Shown: in pieces, positions 42,658 to 51,221 of the stretch | Numbering within the stretch: position 1 is the first letter of the stretch | How the letters are laid out: the number at the start of each line of letters is the position of its first letter | Assembly: GCA_965198045.1 (NCBI GenBank) | Contig: CBDAOL010000011.1 | Coordinates: forward strand, 62,001-126,000 | Length of the DNA: 64,000 nt | DNA from: CBDDEC01 sp965198045 | GTDB lineage: Bacteria; Chloroflexota; Dehalococcoidia; UBA2979 | Reading direction: 5' to 3' | Translations under genes and position numbers: made by a program | The notes under the pieces: model-generated | Databases searched by the model: none | Seen by the model: the letters and a program-made list of their open reading frames with translations, nothing else | Told to the model about the DNA's origin: nothing

Positions 42658-43797
42658 CTACCGCTGCTGCCAGGGTTGCAGCGTGGCCTGCAGGGTCAGC
42701 TCCGTGCCGTCGCGGTTGACGACGACCGGAACTGTGTCGCCGACCTCGCTCGCATCGATCGCGCCCGCCAGGTCCTCGAACGTCCTGATCTCATGGCCGT
42801 CGATCTCGATGATGACGTCACCACCGAGGATGCCGGCTGCGGCTGCGCCGCCGCTGACGGCACTGACGAGCACGCCGCGCGTGACCTCGAGGTCGAGCCG
42901 CGCTGCATCGACGGCGTCGATCTCGTTGCCGTTCACGCCGAGCTGCGCGTGGATGATCGGCTCGTCGGCGATCAGCTGCGGCAGCGAGCGGACGACGGTG
43001 TTCGAGGGAATCGCGAATGCGAGGCCATCAAAGTCACCGTCCGTGGTGTTGATCGAAACGTTGATGCCGATCACCTCGCCGTCGAGATTGAACAGCGGCC
43101 CGCCCGAGTTGCCGGGGTTAATCGCAGCGTCGGTCTGCAACAGGTTGGGCTTCGCACGGAAGGGCGAGTTGGTCTCGCTGCGCCGCCCCTTCGCCGAGAT
43201 GATGCCCGCAGTCACCGTGAAGTCCTGGTCGAACGGGCTGCCCATGGCGAACACGACCTCACCGATCCGGACCGCGCTCGAGTCGCCGAACGTCGCCGGT
43301 ACGAGGCTGTCCGGGTCGACATCGATCTTGAGAATCGCGAGATCGTCCGCGGGATCAGTGCCCAGCACCGTGGCGATCGCCGCCGTGCCGTCGAAGAGGT
43401 TCACCTGGATCGGCCCACGGGCGGCATCGACCACGTGCCAGTTAGTGAGGACGTGACCGTCCTTGTCGATGACCACGCCCGATCCGCCACCAATCTCCGT
43501 GACGCCGTCCGGGGCGAGGAGGTCGATGTCGGCGACCGAGGGCGCGCTCGCCTCGATCACCGCCGGCAGGTCGGCCGCGAGCACGGCGGCGCTGCCGTTC
43601 ACGGTGGGCGTGGCCTCAGAGGTTTGCGAGGGAGTCGAGGTGGCGGCGACGGGGACCTCGGCGGTCGCCGTGGGGCTCGGTGTCACTGCCGGGTCATCGT
43701 CGTCGACGATGCTGAGGGTGAGGAAGCTGCCAACCAGCAGGCTCACCACAACGGTCCCGCCGAGGATGATGGCCTGCATCCAGGGGTGCTTCGGCAT
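42658..43797 (-). CDS. HtrA/DegP-type trypsin-like serine protease with PDZ domain
   Basis: 379 residues from ATG 43797, which has AGGAG upstream; an in-frame ATG at 43842 lacks one. One N-terminal membrane anchor (about 7-30) and a Thr/Ser/Pro linker precede the protease domain. The triad is His in VLTNWHVVD, Asp in DDLAILKI and Ser in NPGNSGGPL. A C-terminal PDZ domain (about 275-370) includes RGVLVSAVSGGAAAAGILGGDVIIEIDGHEI. It acts outside the membrane in protein quality control. It ends at the shared terminator. Confidence 0.95.
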   Translation of the reverse strand: MPKHPWMQAIILGGTVVVSLLVGSFLTLSIVDDDDPAVTPSPTATAEVPVAATSTPSQTSEATPTVNGSAAVLAADLPAVIEASAPSVADIDLLAPDGVTEIGGGSGVVIDKDGHVLTNWHVVDAARGPIQVNLFDGTAAIATVLGTDPADDLAILKIDVDPDSLVPATFGDSSAVRIGEVVFAMGSPFDQDFTVTAGIISAKGRRSETNSPFRAKPNLLQTDAAINPGNSGGPLFNLDGEVIGINVSINTTDGDFDGLAFAIPSNTVVRSLPQLIADEPIIHAQLGVNGNEIDAVDAARLDLEVTRGVLVSAVSGGAAAAGILGGDVIIEIDGHEIRTFEDLAGAIDASEVGDTVPVVVNRDGTELTLQATLQPWQQR

Positions 43798-43874
43798 CAA
43801 TGCCTGCTCCTGTGCTGTGCGTCGGGTGGTCGCTCTGACCATCGTCGGACTTGGCAGTGAAGGACAGATGGTAG

Positions 43875-43888
43875 GTTCGTAAACGAAC
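43875..43888. promoter_or_regulatory. Palindrome upstream of the HtrA-type gene
   Basis: GTTCGT, AA, ACGAAC (perfect 6-base arms), flanked on both sides by TA, about 80 bp upstream of the protease start. Its position fits an operator for a stress-controlled promoter, but no confident -35/-10 pair was found. Confidence 0.35.
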
Positions 43889-44031
43889 TACTAACGCGTG
43901 TGGCTCCCGCACGCACGGCGCAGGATGAGTCCGGACACAGGCAGGGCCGCCCCGAAGACGGCCCCCGCCGCGAATCTCTGGCTGATCCGAGTATAGGCGT
44001 GAGCTCGGTCGTGAGGCCCGCACGACCGGCG

Positions 44032-44838
44032 CTAGCGCCCCTGGAACTCCGGCGCGCGCTTCTCGCGGAAGGTGGCCGGGCCCTCCTTCGAGTCGCTGGC
44101 CGACTGCACGATGGTCATGGCCGCCTGCGCCTGCTCGAGGCCCTCCATGAAGTCCTGGTCGAGGCCGCGGTAGACGAGGCGCTTGGCAAGCTGCATCGCG
44201 ATCGGCGGGCCAGCCGCGAGCTTCAGCGCGAACTCGCGCGTCTCGGCCATCAGATCCTCGTGCGGCACGACGCGCGAGACGAAGCCCATGTCGAGCGCCG
44301 CCTGGGCGTCGAAGAGATCGCCGCTCCAGATCAGCTCGAGCGCCTTCTGCGTGCCGACGATCCTCGGCAGCAGCCATGCGCCGCCGTCGCCGGGCACGAG
44401 GCCGACGTTGACGTATGACATGCCGAAGCGCGCACCATCGCTGGCGATGCGGAGGTCGGCCATCGACGCCATGTCCATCCCCGCACCCACGGCTGCGCCG
44501 TTGATGGCGGCGATGTAGGGCTTGTCGAGGTACTCCAGGGCCTGCGCCACGCGGTGCACGGTGTAGCGCAGCGAGTTGCGCCGCTCGCCCGCGTTCAGCT
44601 CCTGTCGCAGCACATCGCCCGCCTCGCCGCCGGCCTTGAGGTCGGCTCCGGCGCAGAAGGCGCGGCCCGCGCCGGTGACGACGACCACGCGCACGTCCTG
44701 GTCTTCCTGCGCGCTGCGCAACGCGTCGGCCCAGTCGGCGAGCAGCGTGTCGCCGAACGTATTCATCCGCTCCGGACGGTTCAGCGTGATCGTCCCGATG
44801 CGGTCCTCGACGTCGTACATGATCGACTGGTAGCTCAT
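44032..44838 (-). CDS. Enoyl-CoA hydratase/isomerase family protein
   Basis: 268 residues from ATG 44838, with GAGG upstream; the much longer open frame beyond it is antisense to the next gene. Crotonase features: TITLNRPERMNTFGDTLL (about 16-33), oxyanion loop GAGRAFCAGADLKAGG (about 57-72), NGAAVGAGMDMASMADLRIAS (second loop) and VNVGLVPGDGGAWLLPRIVG. The glutamate that is often catalytic near the last motif is replaced by Gly-Asp, so hydratase activity is uncertain. It is a single-gene unit. Confidence 0.92.
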   Translation of the reverse strand: MSYQSIMYDVEDRIGTITLNRPERMNTFGDTLLADWADALRSAQEDQDVRVVVVTGAGRAFCAGADLKAGGEAGDVLRQELNAGERRNSLRYTVHRVAQALEYLDKPYIAAINGAAVGAGMDMASMADLRIASDGARFGMSYVNVGLVPGDGGAWLLPRIVGTQKALELIWSGDLFDAQAALDMGFVSRVVPHEDLMAETREFALKLAAGPPIAMQLAKRLVYRGLDQDFMEGLEQAQAAMTIVQSASDSKEGPATFREKRAPEFQGR

Positions 44839-44987
44839 CGCGGCCTCGTTCTCGTGCACTGATCTCGTGTCACTGCGCGTGGATCGGGCGTGAGCATACA
44901 CGCGAGCACGCGTGGAGGGCCCGCTGCTGCGGCTCCAGCACGGGTGCGAGTGGCCGCAGCCCCGCTCCCGCGCTAGCGTCGAGGGCC

Positions 44988-46622
44988 ATGCTGAGTGCAC
45001 GCTCCCCGATTCGTAAGATGCCGCGCCTCGCGTCGTTCGCCGTGCTGCTCCTCGCCGCGGCGCTGCTGCTCGCCTGCGAGCGGACGGCCGAACTGATCCC
45101 CGGCGACGGCTCGACCCCGCTGCCGACGGCCACCCTCGAGGCCTCCCCGATCCCCTCGATGACCCCGACGCCGGCGCCGACGTTCGCTCCCACGCCCCGC
45201 CCCGCGGTACCGAACGAGGTGCTCGCGCCGTCAGTGGTGCTGGTGCAGAGCGTCGCTGGCGACGACGTCGTGCGACGCGGCAGCGGTGTGGTCGTCGACA
45301 CGACGGCGCGCCTCGTGCTGACCGCGTTCTCGCTTGTGAATCCGGTCTCGCCCGACGCCTCGGCGGCGTACGACACGATCGAGGTGGGCATGAACCCGGG
45401 GCCGGGCCTCGAGCCCGTGCCGATGTTCCTCGCCGAGATCGTCGTCGCGGACTCGACCGTCGATGTCGCCGTGCTACGCGTCGTGTCACTGCTCGACGGT
45501 GGCCCCATCGATGGCGCCTTCGTGTTGCCGAACGTGCCACGTGGCGACGGGCTCGTCGTGGCCGGCGCAGCCGTACGGATCTTCGCCCACACGGGGCCGC
45601 CGGAGGACCCGGGGACACTCCTCACCGTCACCTCGGCGACGGTCACCGGGCTGCACGGCGAGATCGGTAGGCCCAATCGCACACGCCTCAAGACCGACGC
45701 GGTGCTGCCGCTCACGGCACTTGGCGGCCCCGCCTTTGATGCCGCCGGCGAGCTGGTCGGGCTCGCGACCGCCGATCGCCATCTCGAGGATGGTGCGTTG
45801 TTCGAGTTGCGACCCCTCGACCTGGCGAACCCGCTCGTGCGCCGGGCCCAGCAGAACCCCTCGCGACGCCACGTCGCCGCGCCCGAGCGCGGCAGCGCTA
45901 CCGGCGGTGCGCCGCCCGAGGGCGCGACCGTGCCCTGGGTCAGCGCTCCCCGTTTCGCCGCCGGCAGTTCGCCGACCGACGTAGGTGCGGACCTCTTCGA
46001 CTACGGGCAGCTGTTCCCGATGGGCTCGCTGGCGCTGCACTACGAGTTCACGGCCATTGGCGTCGAACCCGGGACGCTCGTCGAGGAGTCGTGGTACCTC
46101 GATGGCGAGCTGCAGGACCCGATCTCTTCGACATACGTCTGGGAACGCGGCGCAGCGGCGCTGGTGGTCGACGGGTTCGAGGCGGAGACGGCCACGGGCC
46201 TCGCCGAGGGCACCTGGCGGCTCGAAATCGCCCTCGACGGCGTCGTGGTGTCCGCCGCCGAGGCACAAGTCCTGGCCGGCGAAGTGCCGACGCCGGGCAC
46301 CGAGGTGGCAGTCGGCGGTTTCGAATTCGCCTCGGGCGTCGACGCATCGCATGCGCCGACCGGGATCGCCGTCGCGGAGGTGGAGACGCTCCTCGCTTTC
46401 TTCGACTACGAGGGCATGACGGACATCACTTCGATCCGCTGGCTCGTGTTCCACCGCGGGCAGTTGTTGTTCCAGACACCGGACGTGCCCTGGCTCGGCG
46501 GTGAGTCGGGGCGCTGGTGGGTGGGCTACCGACCGGACGAACCGCTCGAGGCCGGGCAGTGGCAGTTCGAGGTCCATGTCGGCAGCGAGATCTACGCCTC
46601 CTCGACCGTCGTGCTGCGCTAG
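44988..46622 (+). CDS. Lipoprotein with degenerate trypsin-like (pseudo-protease) domain
   Basis: 544 residues from ATG 44988 (ATG at codon 11 is also possible). Lipobox LLLAC (about 26-30), then a Pro/Thr-rich linker. Residues about 75-290 follow an S1C protease pattern (VVLVQSVAGDDVVRRGSGVVVDTTARLVLTAFSLV; DVAVLRV; LPLTALGGPAFDAAGELVGLA). The catalytic His (normally NAHVV) is lost in TAFSLV and the Ser (normally GNSGGP) is replaced in TALGGP; only the Asp position remains. The C-terminal half (about 330-544) has two beta-rich repeats ending in WQFEVHVGSEIYASS. A non-catalytic surface protein is likely. Confidence 0.8.
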   Translation: MLSARSPIRKMPRLASFAVLLLAAALLLACERTAELIPGDGSTPLPTATLEASPIPSMTPTPAPTFAPTPRPAVPNEVLAPSVVLVQSVAGDDVVRRGSGVVVDTTARLVLTAFSLVNPVSPDASAAYDTIEVGMNPGPGLEPVPMFLAEIVVADSTVDVAVLRVVSLLDGGPIDGAFVLPNVPRGDGLVVAGAAVRIFAHTGPPEDPGTLLTVTSATVTGLHGEIGRPNRTRLKTDAVLPLTALGGPAFDAAGELVGLATADRHLEDGALFELRPLDLANPLVRRAQQNPSRRHVAAPERGSATGGAPPEGATVPWVSAPRFAAGSSPTDVGADLFDYGQLFPMGSLALHYEFTAIGVEPGTLVEESWYLDGELQDPISSTYVWERGAAALVVDGFEAETATGLAEGTWRLEIALDGVVVSAAEAQVLAGEVPTPGTEVAVGGFEFASGVDASHAPTGIAVAEVETLLAFFDYEGMTDITSIRWLVFHRGQLLFQTPDVPWLGGESGRWWVGYRPDEPLEAGQWQFEVHVGSEIYASSTVVLR

Positions 46623-47611
46623 CCAGACCTCGAGGTCAGCAACGCCCGCAGCTGGTCTCGCGTGATGTTGGCGCCCGAGAGCACGAGGACGACGCGCTGC
46701 CCCTGGAGCCGATCTCTCGCCGCCAGCGCGGCGGCTAGGCTCGAGGCTCCGGCCGGTTCGACGAGGAGGTGCTGCTCCTCGAGCAGCGTGACGACGGCAT
46801 CCTCGATCGCCGCGTCGTCAACGAGCAGGAACTCGTCGAGTGACTCCCACATCATGCGCTGCGGTAGCTCGAACGCGACGGCGGTCGCCAGTCCCTCTGC
46901 GATCGTGGTGTTCTCGCGTTCAAGGAACTCGCGGGCGCGGAACGAATCGTGCGCAGCTGGCGCTGCGCTCGACTGCACGCCCCAGATCTCGGCGGGGTGC
47001 CCGAGACCGTCGCGGACCGAGAGCCAGCCGCAGACCCCGGACCCGCCACCCACTGGCACGATCGCGACATCCACGTCAGGCCGTTGGCGTTCGAGCACCT
47101 CGAGGGCCGCGACGCCGCAGCCGGCGATCAGCGCCGGCTCGTTCGCTGAGTCCACGTAGCGCGCGCCGAGGTCGCTCGCCGCCGCCTCGCAGGCCACGCG
47201 CGCGTCGTCGAAGCGCTCCCCGGTCAGCGTCAGCTCGGCGCCGAGACGCTGGATCGAGCGCAACTTGTCCGGGTTCGACCCCTCCGGCGCGAAGATGCGC
47301 GCGGGGGCGTCGAAGAGCCGGGCGGCGTAGGCGATCGACTGTCCGTGATTGCCCGTCGAGGCGGTGAGGAGCCCGCCCGCCCGCACCTCGGGTTCCAGTT
47401 GCGCCACGAGGTTGATGCCGCCGCGCAGCTTGAACACGCCGACCGGGTTGGCGAACTCGAGCTTCAGCAGCACCTCGGCGCCGACGAGCTCGGAGAGACC
47501 CGGCGAGGCAACGAGTGGCGTGGGCAGCGACAGTTGCGGCGTGATGCGCTCCTCGGCGGCGCGCACGTCGTCGAGGGTGGGTGGATCGATCGTCGATGGC
47601 TCGGCAGTCAC
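46619..47611 (-). CDS. Threonine/serine dehydratase-family PLP enzyme
   Basis: 330 residues from GTG 47611, fold type II. The PLP lysine is in NPVGVFKLRGGINL (about residues 54-67) and the phosphate loop reads VPVGGGSGVCGW (about 182-193). The substrate Ser/Thr-binding segment TASTGNHGQSIAYAARL and LVEPAGASSLAAALA are conserved. It has no C-terminal ACT domain, so it is not feedback-controlled IlvA; it may degrade Thr/Ser or act on a related amino acid. It lies 34 bp downstream of the transporter's substrate-binding gene and probably shares its operon. Confidence 0.88.
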   Translation of the reverse strand: MTAEPSTIDPPTLDDVRAAEERITPQLSLPTPLVASPGLSELVGAEVLLKLEFANPVGVFKLRGGINLVAQLEPEVRAGGLLTASTGNHGQSIAYAARLFDAPARIFAPEGSNPDKLRSIQRLGAELTLTGERFDDARVACEAAASDLGARYVDSANEPALIAGCGVAALEVLERQRPDVDVAIVPVGGGSGVCGWLSVRDGLGHPAEIWGVQSSAAPAAHDSFRAREFLERENTTIAEGLATAVAFELPQRMMWESLDEFLLVDDAAIEDAVVTLLEEQHLLVEPAGASSLAAALAARDRLQGQRVVLVLSGANITRDQLRALLTSRSG

Positions 47612-47645
47612 AGCGTCACCTTAGCGAGCGAACGAGCGCTGGCGG

Positions 47646-48671
47646 CTACTCGATGTCGCCCTCCTCGTAGAGTGCGTCGACGAACGAGCCGTCCCAGGCC
47701 GCCGTGATATCCACTACGGCCTCGGGCTCAATCACGCCGTACTCCTTGAGCACCCCGGCCAGCGCCTCCCATTGCGCCGTCGTGGCGCGTCCGATGCCGT
47801 CCGAGCGCTGCGCGTTGGCGAGGTCGGTCTCGAGCAGGAAGCGCTGGTGCCCCGGGTCGGCGCCCTCGGCGTACGTGAGCGTCACCTCGATCGCATCGTC
47901 GATGTGGTCCTCGATGTACGCCACAGCACGCAGCGTCGCGCGGAGGAAGCGTTCGACGAGCTCGGGATCGTCCTCGACGAGACCGGCGTTCACGGTGTAG
48001 GCGACGCCGAGGGTCGGCACTCCGTAGTCGTGCGGGTCGATCACGTTGATATCGACACCGGCGTTGCGGATCGTGTCCGGCTCGTTGCTGAGGAAGACCG
48101 GGAACACCTCGACTTCGCCCTCGATGAAGATGCGCGCGTCGAAGCCAACGGCCTGGAGGTTCACATCGTCAACGGTGAGGCCCGCCGTCGCGAGCAGTGC
48201 ATGTAGCTCCGGCGGGACGACACCCGCCTTGAAGCCGACGCTGCGCCCGGCGAAGTCCTCGGGCCCGGCGATGCCGGACTCGACGGTCGCGACGAAGCCC
48301 TGATCGCCGCGCTGGCCGAACAGGGCGACCGCCTGCACCGGGTTGCCGTCGACATTGCGCCGCAGCGCCTGCGCCGCGGTGCCGGTCGTGAACTCGATCT
48401 CGTTGGCGAGCAGCAGGCGGACGTGCTCTTCCTGCCCCGCCGAGTGTTGGATCGAGACGTCGAGGCCCTCGTCGGCGAAGAAGCCTTGCTCATCGGCGAC
48501 GTAGACCGCGACGAAGGGCAGGTTGGCCTGGGCGCGGAAGCCGGCCATGAACGTGATCGACCGCAACTCGTCGTCATCGTCACCGCCGCAGGCGGTCCAG
48601 ACGAGGGCAACAGCGATCGCTGCTAGGAAGATGTAGCGCCACGAACGCGGCACGCGTGGAAGTGAAGGCAT
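47646..48671 (-). CDS. ABC transporter substrate-binding protein (NMT1/THI5-like)
   Basis: 341 residues from ATG 48671. N-terminal export signal ending at a Cys (VALVWTACGG, about 22-31), probably a lipoprotein. Then SITFMAGFRAQANLPFVAVYVADEQGFFADEGLDVSIQHSAGQEEHVRLLLANEIEF, the THI5/SsuA-type fold used for pyrimidine (HMP), alkanesulfonate or nitrile-type substrates. The ligand is not defined. It is separated from the permease gene by two hairpin repeats, which may adjust relative expression. Confidence 0.9.
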   Translation of the reverse strand: MPSLPRVPRSWRYIFLAAIAVALVWTACGGDDDDELRSITFMAGFRAQANLPFVAVYVADEQGFFADEGLDVSIQHSAGQEEHVRLLLANEIEFTTGTAAQALRRNVDGNPVQAVALFGQRGDQGFVATVESGIAGPEDFAGRSVGFKAGVVPPELHALLATAGLTVDDVNLQAVGFDARIFIEGEVEVFPVFLSNEPDTIRNAGVDINVIDPHDYGVPTLGVAYTVNAGLVEDDPELVERFLRATLRAVAYIEDHIDDAIEVTLTYAEGADPGHQRFLLETDLANAQRSDGIGRATTAQWEALAGVLKEYGVIEPEAVVDITAAWDGSFVDALYEEGDIE

Positions 48672-48780
48672 GCGGATACACCCGGTTCACCGTGCGTGTA
48701 TCCGCACCTTGGGTGCGGGCGCTACACGCGCTTGCTGGATCCTCGGCTGTGTATCCGCACCGTGAGTGCGGGCGCTACAC
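48671..48780 (-). repeat. Two 32-bp direct repeats with hairpin potential inside the ABC operon
   Basis: Copy 1 (48696-48727) and copy 2 (48749-48780) share GTGTATCCGCACC and GTGCGGGCGCTACAC and differ at only a few central bases. Each can fold: GTGTA with TACAC, and CCGCAC with GTGCGG. A third, inverted partial copy TGCGGATACAC at 48671-48681 mirrors GTGTATCCGCA at 48696-48706 (perfect 11-base arms). Copy 2 contains the permease stop codon, and the inverted unit touches the start codon of the substrate-binding gene. The structures could stabilise RNA or partly terminate between permease and binding protein. Confidence 0.8.
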
Positions 48781-49614
48781 GCCTGTCACAGACTCGTGCC
48801 AGAAGAGCACGCGCCGCTCAATGTAGGAGACGACCCCGGTGAGCACCACCCCGATCGCGGCCAACACGAACACCGCCGCGAACAGCGCCGGCGAGTCCAG
48901 ATCGCCGTTCGCGATCAGGATCAGCTGGCCCATCCCGGACGTTCCAGAGAGGAACTCCGCCACGACCGCGCCGATCAGCGCGAGCGGCACGGAGATGCGG
49001 AGCGCCGCGAACACGTAGGGCAGCGACGAGGGCAGGCGCAGCCGCCAGAACACCTGCGACCGGGAGGCGTTGAGCGAGCGCATGAACTCGTGCGCGGTCG
49101 GGTCGATCGCGCGCAGCCCGATGATCGCGTTCACCAACATCGGGAAAAACGTGATCAGCGCCGCGATCAGCATCTTCGGCAGCACTCCGAAGCCGAACCA
49201 GATCGTGAACAGCGGCGCCACGGCCACGATCGGGGTCACCTTGATCATCACCGCTGGGGGATAGAGCGCTCGTTCGATGGCCTTCGAGTGCGCCATCAGC
49301 ACCGCCAGGCCGAAGGCCACCGCACTCGCGATCACCAGCCCGCCGGCCGCCGCGTAGAGCGTCGTCTGGCCGGCCTCGAGGTAGCGCGAGGGGTCGTCAC
49401 GGAACGCGTCGAGGACGGCGCTCGGCGCCGGCAGCAGGTACTCGCGAATGTCGCGAGCGCGGACCCACGTCTCCCAGACCGCCAGCAGCAGCGCCGCGAA
49501 CACGACCGGCGCCCCGCCGACGATCAACGCCCGGCGCGCCACGTCCATCAGCGACGTGCGAGGCGCGAGCGGCTCGTCGCGCCGTCCGTCCGCCAGGCCC
49601 TCGACGGTGCTCAT
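48775..49614 (-). CDS. ABC transporter permease (SsuC/ThiX-type)
   Basis: 279 residues from ATG 49614. Six or so membrane helices and the BPD_transp_1 EAA-like motif region LRAIDPTAHEFMRSLNASRSQVFWRLRLPSSLPYVFAALRISVPLALIGAVVAEF (about 170-224). Its start overlaps the ATPase stop by 4 bp. Together with the NMT1/THI5-like binding protein it forms a taurine/nitrate/thiamine-precursor-class importer. Confidence 0.93.
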   Translation of the reverse strand: MSTVEGLADGRRDEPLAPRTSLMDVARRALIVGGAPVVFAALLLAVWETWVRARDIREYLLPAPSAVLDAFRDDPSRYLEAGQTTLYAAAGGLVIASAVAFGLAVLMAHSKAIERALYPPAVMIKVTPIVAVAPLFTIWFGFGVLPKMLIAALITFFPMLVNAIIGLRAIDPTAHEFMRSLNASRSQVFWRLRLPSSLPYVFAALRISVPLALIGAVVAEFLSGTSGMGQLILIANGDLDSPALFAAVFVLAAIGVVLTGVVSYIERRVLFWHESVTGV

Positions 49615-50447
49615 GCGTCGCCGCCGGAGGAGCCGCGCAGCGCCAGCCGCAGCTCGTCGACCAGCGCGTTGAACCGCGGCGTGGCCTCCAGGGCTTCGTT
49701 GCGCGGCCGCGGCAGGTCGATCGCGACGTCTGCCACGACGCGGCCGGGGCGGCCGCTTATGACCACCACGCGGTCGGCCAGCAGCACGGCCTCGCGCACG
49801 GCGTGGGTCACGAACAGCACCGAGGAGCGCTCACGCTCCCAGATCTCGAGCAGCTCCAGACGCAGTTCCTCCCTCGACAGCTCGTCGAGGGCGCCAAAGG
49901 GCTCGTCCATGAGCAGCAGGCGCGGACCATGCGCCAACGCTCGCGCCAGCGCGACGCGTTGCCGCATGCCGCCGGAGAGCTGCGAGGGGTAATAGCGTGC
50001 AAAGCGCGCGATGCCGACACGTTCGAGGAGCGCCGGAACGTCTGCTTCGGCAGCGGTGAGGTGCAGCGTCAGCCGCACGTTGTCCTCCACGGTCAGCCAG
50101 GGCAGCAGACCGGCGTCCTGCGTGACGAGGCCGATCGCGCCGCTGGCGCGGGCCGCGTCGCCTGTCCCGCCCAGCACCTCGATCGCGCCACGCGTGGGCT
50201 CGAGCAGCCCGCCCGCGGCGCGCAGCAGCGTGGTCTTGCCGCAGCCAGACGGGCCAACCAGCGCGACGAATTCGCCTGCGCCGACCGTCAGGTCCACGCC
50301 GTCGAGGGCTCGCAAGCGCTCGCCGGGTGATCCGAGAGCGCCGAACAGTCCACCGCGGGCGGCGCTTTCGTACTCGTGCATCACGCCCCGCGCGTCGAGG
50401 GCGGGGGCAGCGATCGCCTCGGGCGCGGCGCTGGCTGTTGTGGTCAT
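49611..50447 (-). CDS. ABC transporter ATP-binding protein (SsuB/ThiZ-type)
   Basis: 278 residues from ATG 50447. Walker A GPSGCGKTT, Q loop VTQDAGLLPWLTVEDNVRLTL, signature LSGGMRQRVALARALA, Walker B RLLLMDEPFGALDELSRE, H loop FVTHAVREAVLLADRVVVIS: characteristic of the nitrate/sulfonate/taurine family. The insertion GGLFGALGSPGERLRALDGV between strands is longer than usual. First gene of the operon ATPase-permease-binding protein-dehydratase. Confidence 0.95.
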   Translation of the reverse strand: MTTTASAAPEAIAAPALDARGVMHEYESAARGGLFGALGSPGERLRALDGVDLTVGAGEFVALVGPSGCGKTTLLRAAGGLLEPTRGAIEVLGGTGDAARASGAIGLVTQDAGLLPWLTVEDNVRLTLHLTAAEADVPALLERVGIARFARYYPSQLSGGMRQRVALARALAHGPRLLLMDEPFGALDELSREELRLELLEIWERERSSVLFVTHAVREAVLLADRVVVISGRPGRVVADVAIDLPRPRNEALEATPRFNALVDELRLALRGSSGGDA

Positions 50448-50549
50448 CGGTCCCCCGGGCGACCATAGGCGCCGCCGCCGTAGCGGCCGCGAACTGCGCT
50501 AATCGACCTCGCATGTTACGCCCCGTTCAGGGCGGCAAGGAGCGCCGAG

Positions 50550-51221
50550 ATGAGTCACCGCATCGCCCTGGTGGGCGGCACCGGCCCGGAGGGCCGCGGC
50601 CTGGCGACCCGCTTCGCGATCGCCGGGCACGAGGTGCGCATCGGCAGCCGCAACGCCCAGCGTGGCGAGGAGATCGCAACCGACCTCGCCGCCAGCCTCG
50701 GGCGCGACAACATCACCGGCGGTGACAACGCCACCGTGGTGGCGGACGCGGACCTCGTGGTCGTGGTGGTGCCTTACGAGGCGCATCGCCCCACCCTCGA
50801 GTCGCTGCGGGACGAGATCGGCTCGAAGGTCGTGGTCGACGCGGTGGTGCCGGTGCGCTTCGAGCGCGGGCCGCGCCCCGTCGAGGTGCCCGCCGGCTCA
50901 GCGACCGAAGAGGCGAAGGAACTGCTGCCAGACGCGACGGTGATCGGCGCGTTTCACAACTGCGCCGCCGAGGTGTTGATGGACCCGGACGTGCCGGTCG
51001 ACGCCGACGTGCTCGTCACCGGCCCGAACGGTGAGGCAAAGGACGCCGTAATGGCGTTGGCCGACGAGATCGGCGACATCCGCGCCGTCGATGCTGGACC
51101 GCTCCGGTTCTCCCGCTTCGTCGAGGACATCACGATCCTCCTGATCGGCATCAACGGTCGCTACAAAACGCACAGCAGCGTCCAGATCAACGGCCTGAAT
51201 GGCCATGGGGGTGCGTCGTGA
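50550..51221 (+). CDS. npdG: NADPH:F420 oxidoreductase
   Basis: 223 residues from ATG 50550. Transfers hydride between NADP(H) and coenzyme F420. The N-terminal NADP motif IALVGGTGPEGRGLATRFAIAGHEVRIGSRNAQRGEEIA is characteristic, as are VVVVVPYEAHRPTLESL and VIGAFHNCAAEVLMDPD. It overlaps cofE by 4 bp (GTGA), coupling F420 use and synthesis. Confidence 0.93.
   Translation: MSHRIALVGGTGPEGRGLATRFAIAGHEVRIGSRNAQRGEEIATDLAASLGRDNITGGDNATVVADADLVVVVVPYEAHRPTLESLRDEIGSKVVVDAVVPVRFERGPRPVEVPAGSATEEAKELLPDATVIGAFHNCAAEVLMDPDVPVDADVLVTGPNGEAKDAVMALADEIGDIRAVDAGPLRFSRFVEDITILLIGINGRYKTHSSVQINGLNGHGGAS

Noticed and set aside
46619..47611. Biosynthetic threonine deaminase IlvA
   Set aside because: No C-terminal ACT domain and it is grouped with a transporter rather than ilv genes, so only the family name is given.
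48671..48780. A TPP riboswitch before the THI5-like binding-protein gene
   Set aside because: The conserved thi-box sequence is absent; the region is explained by 32-bp hairpin repeats.
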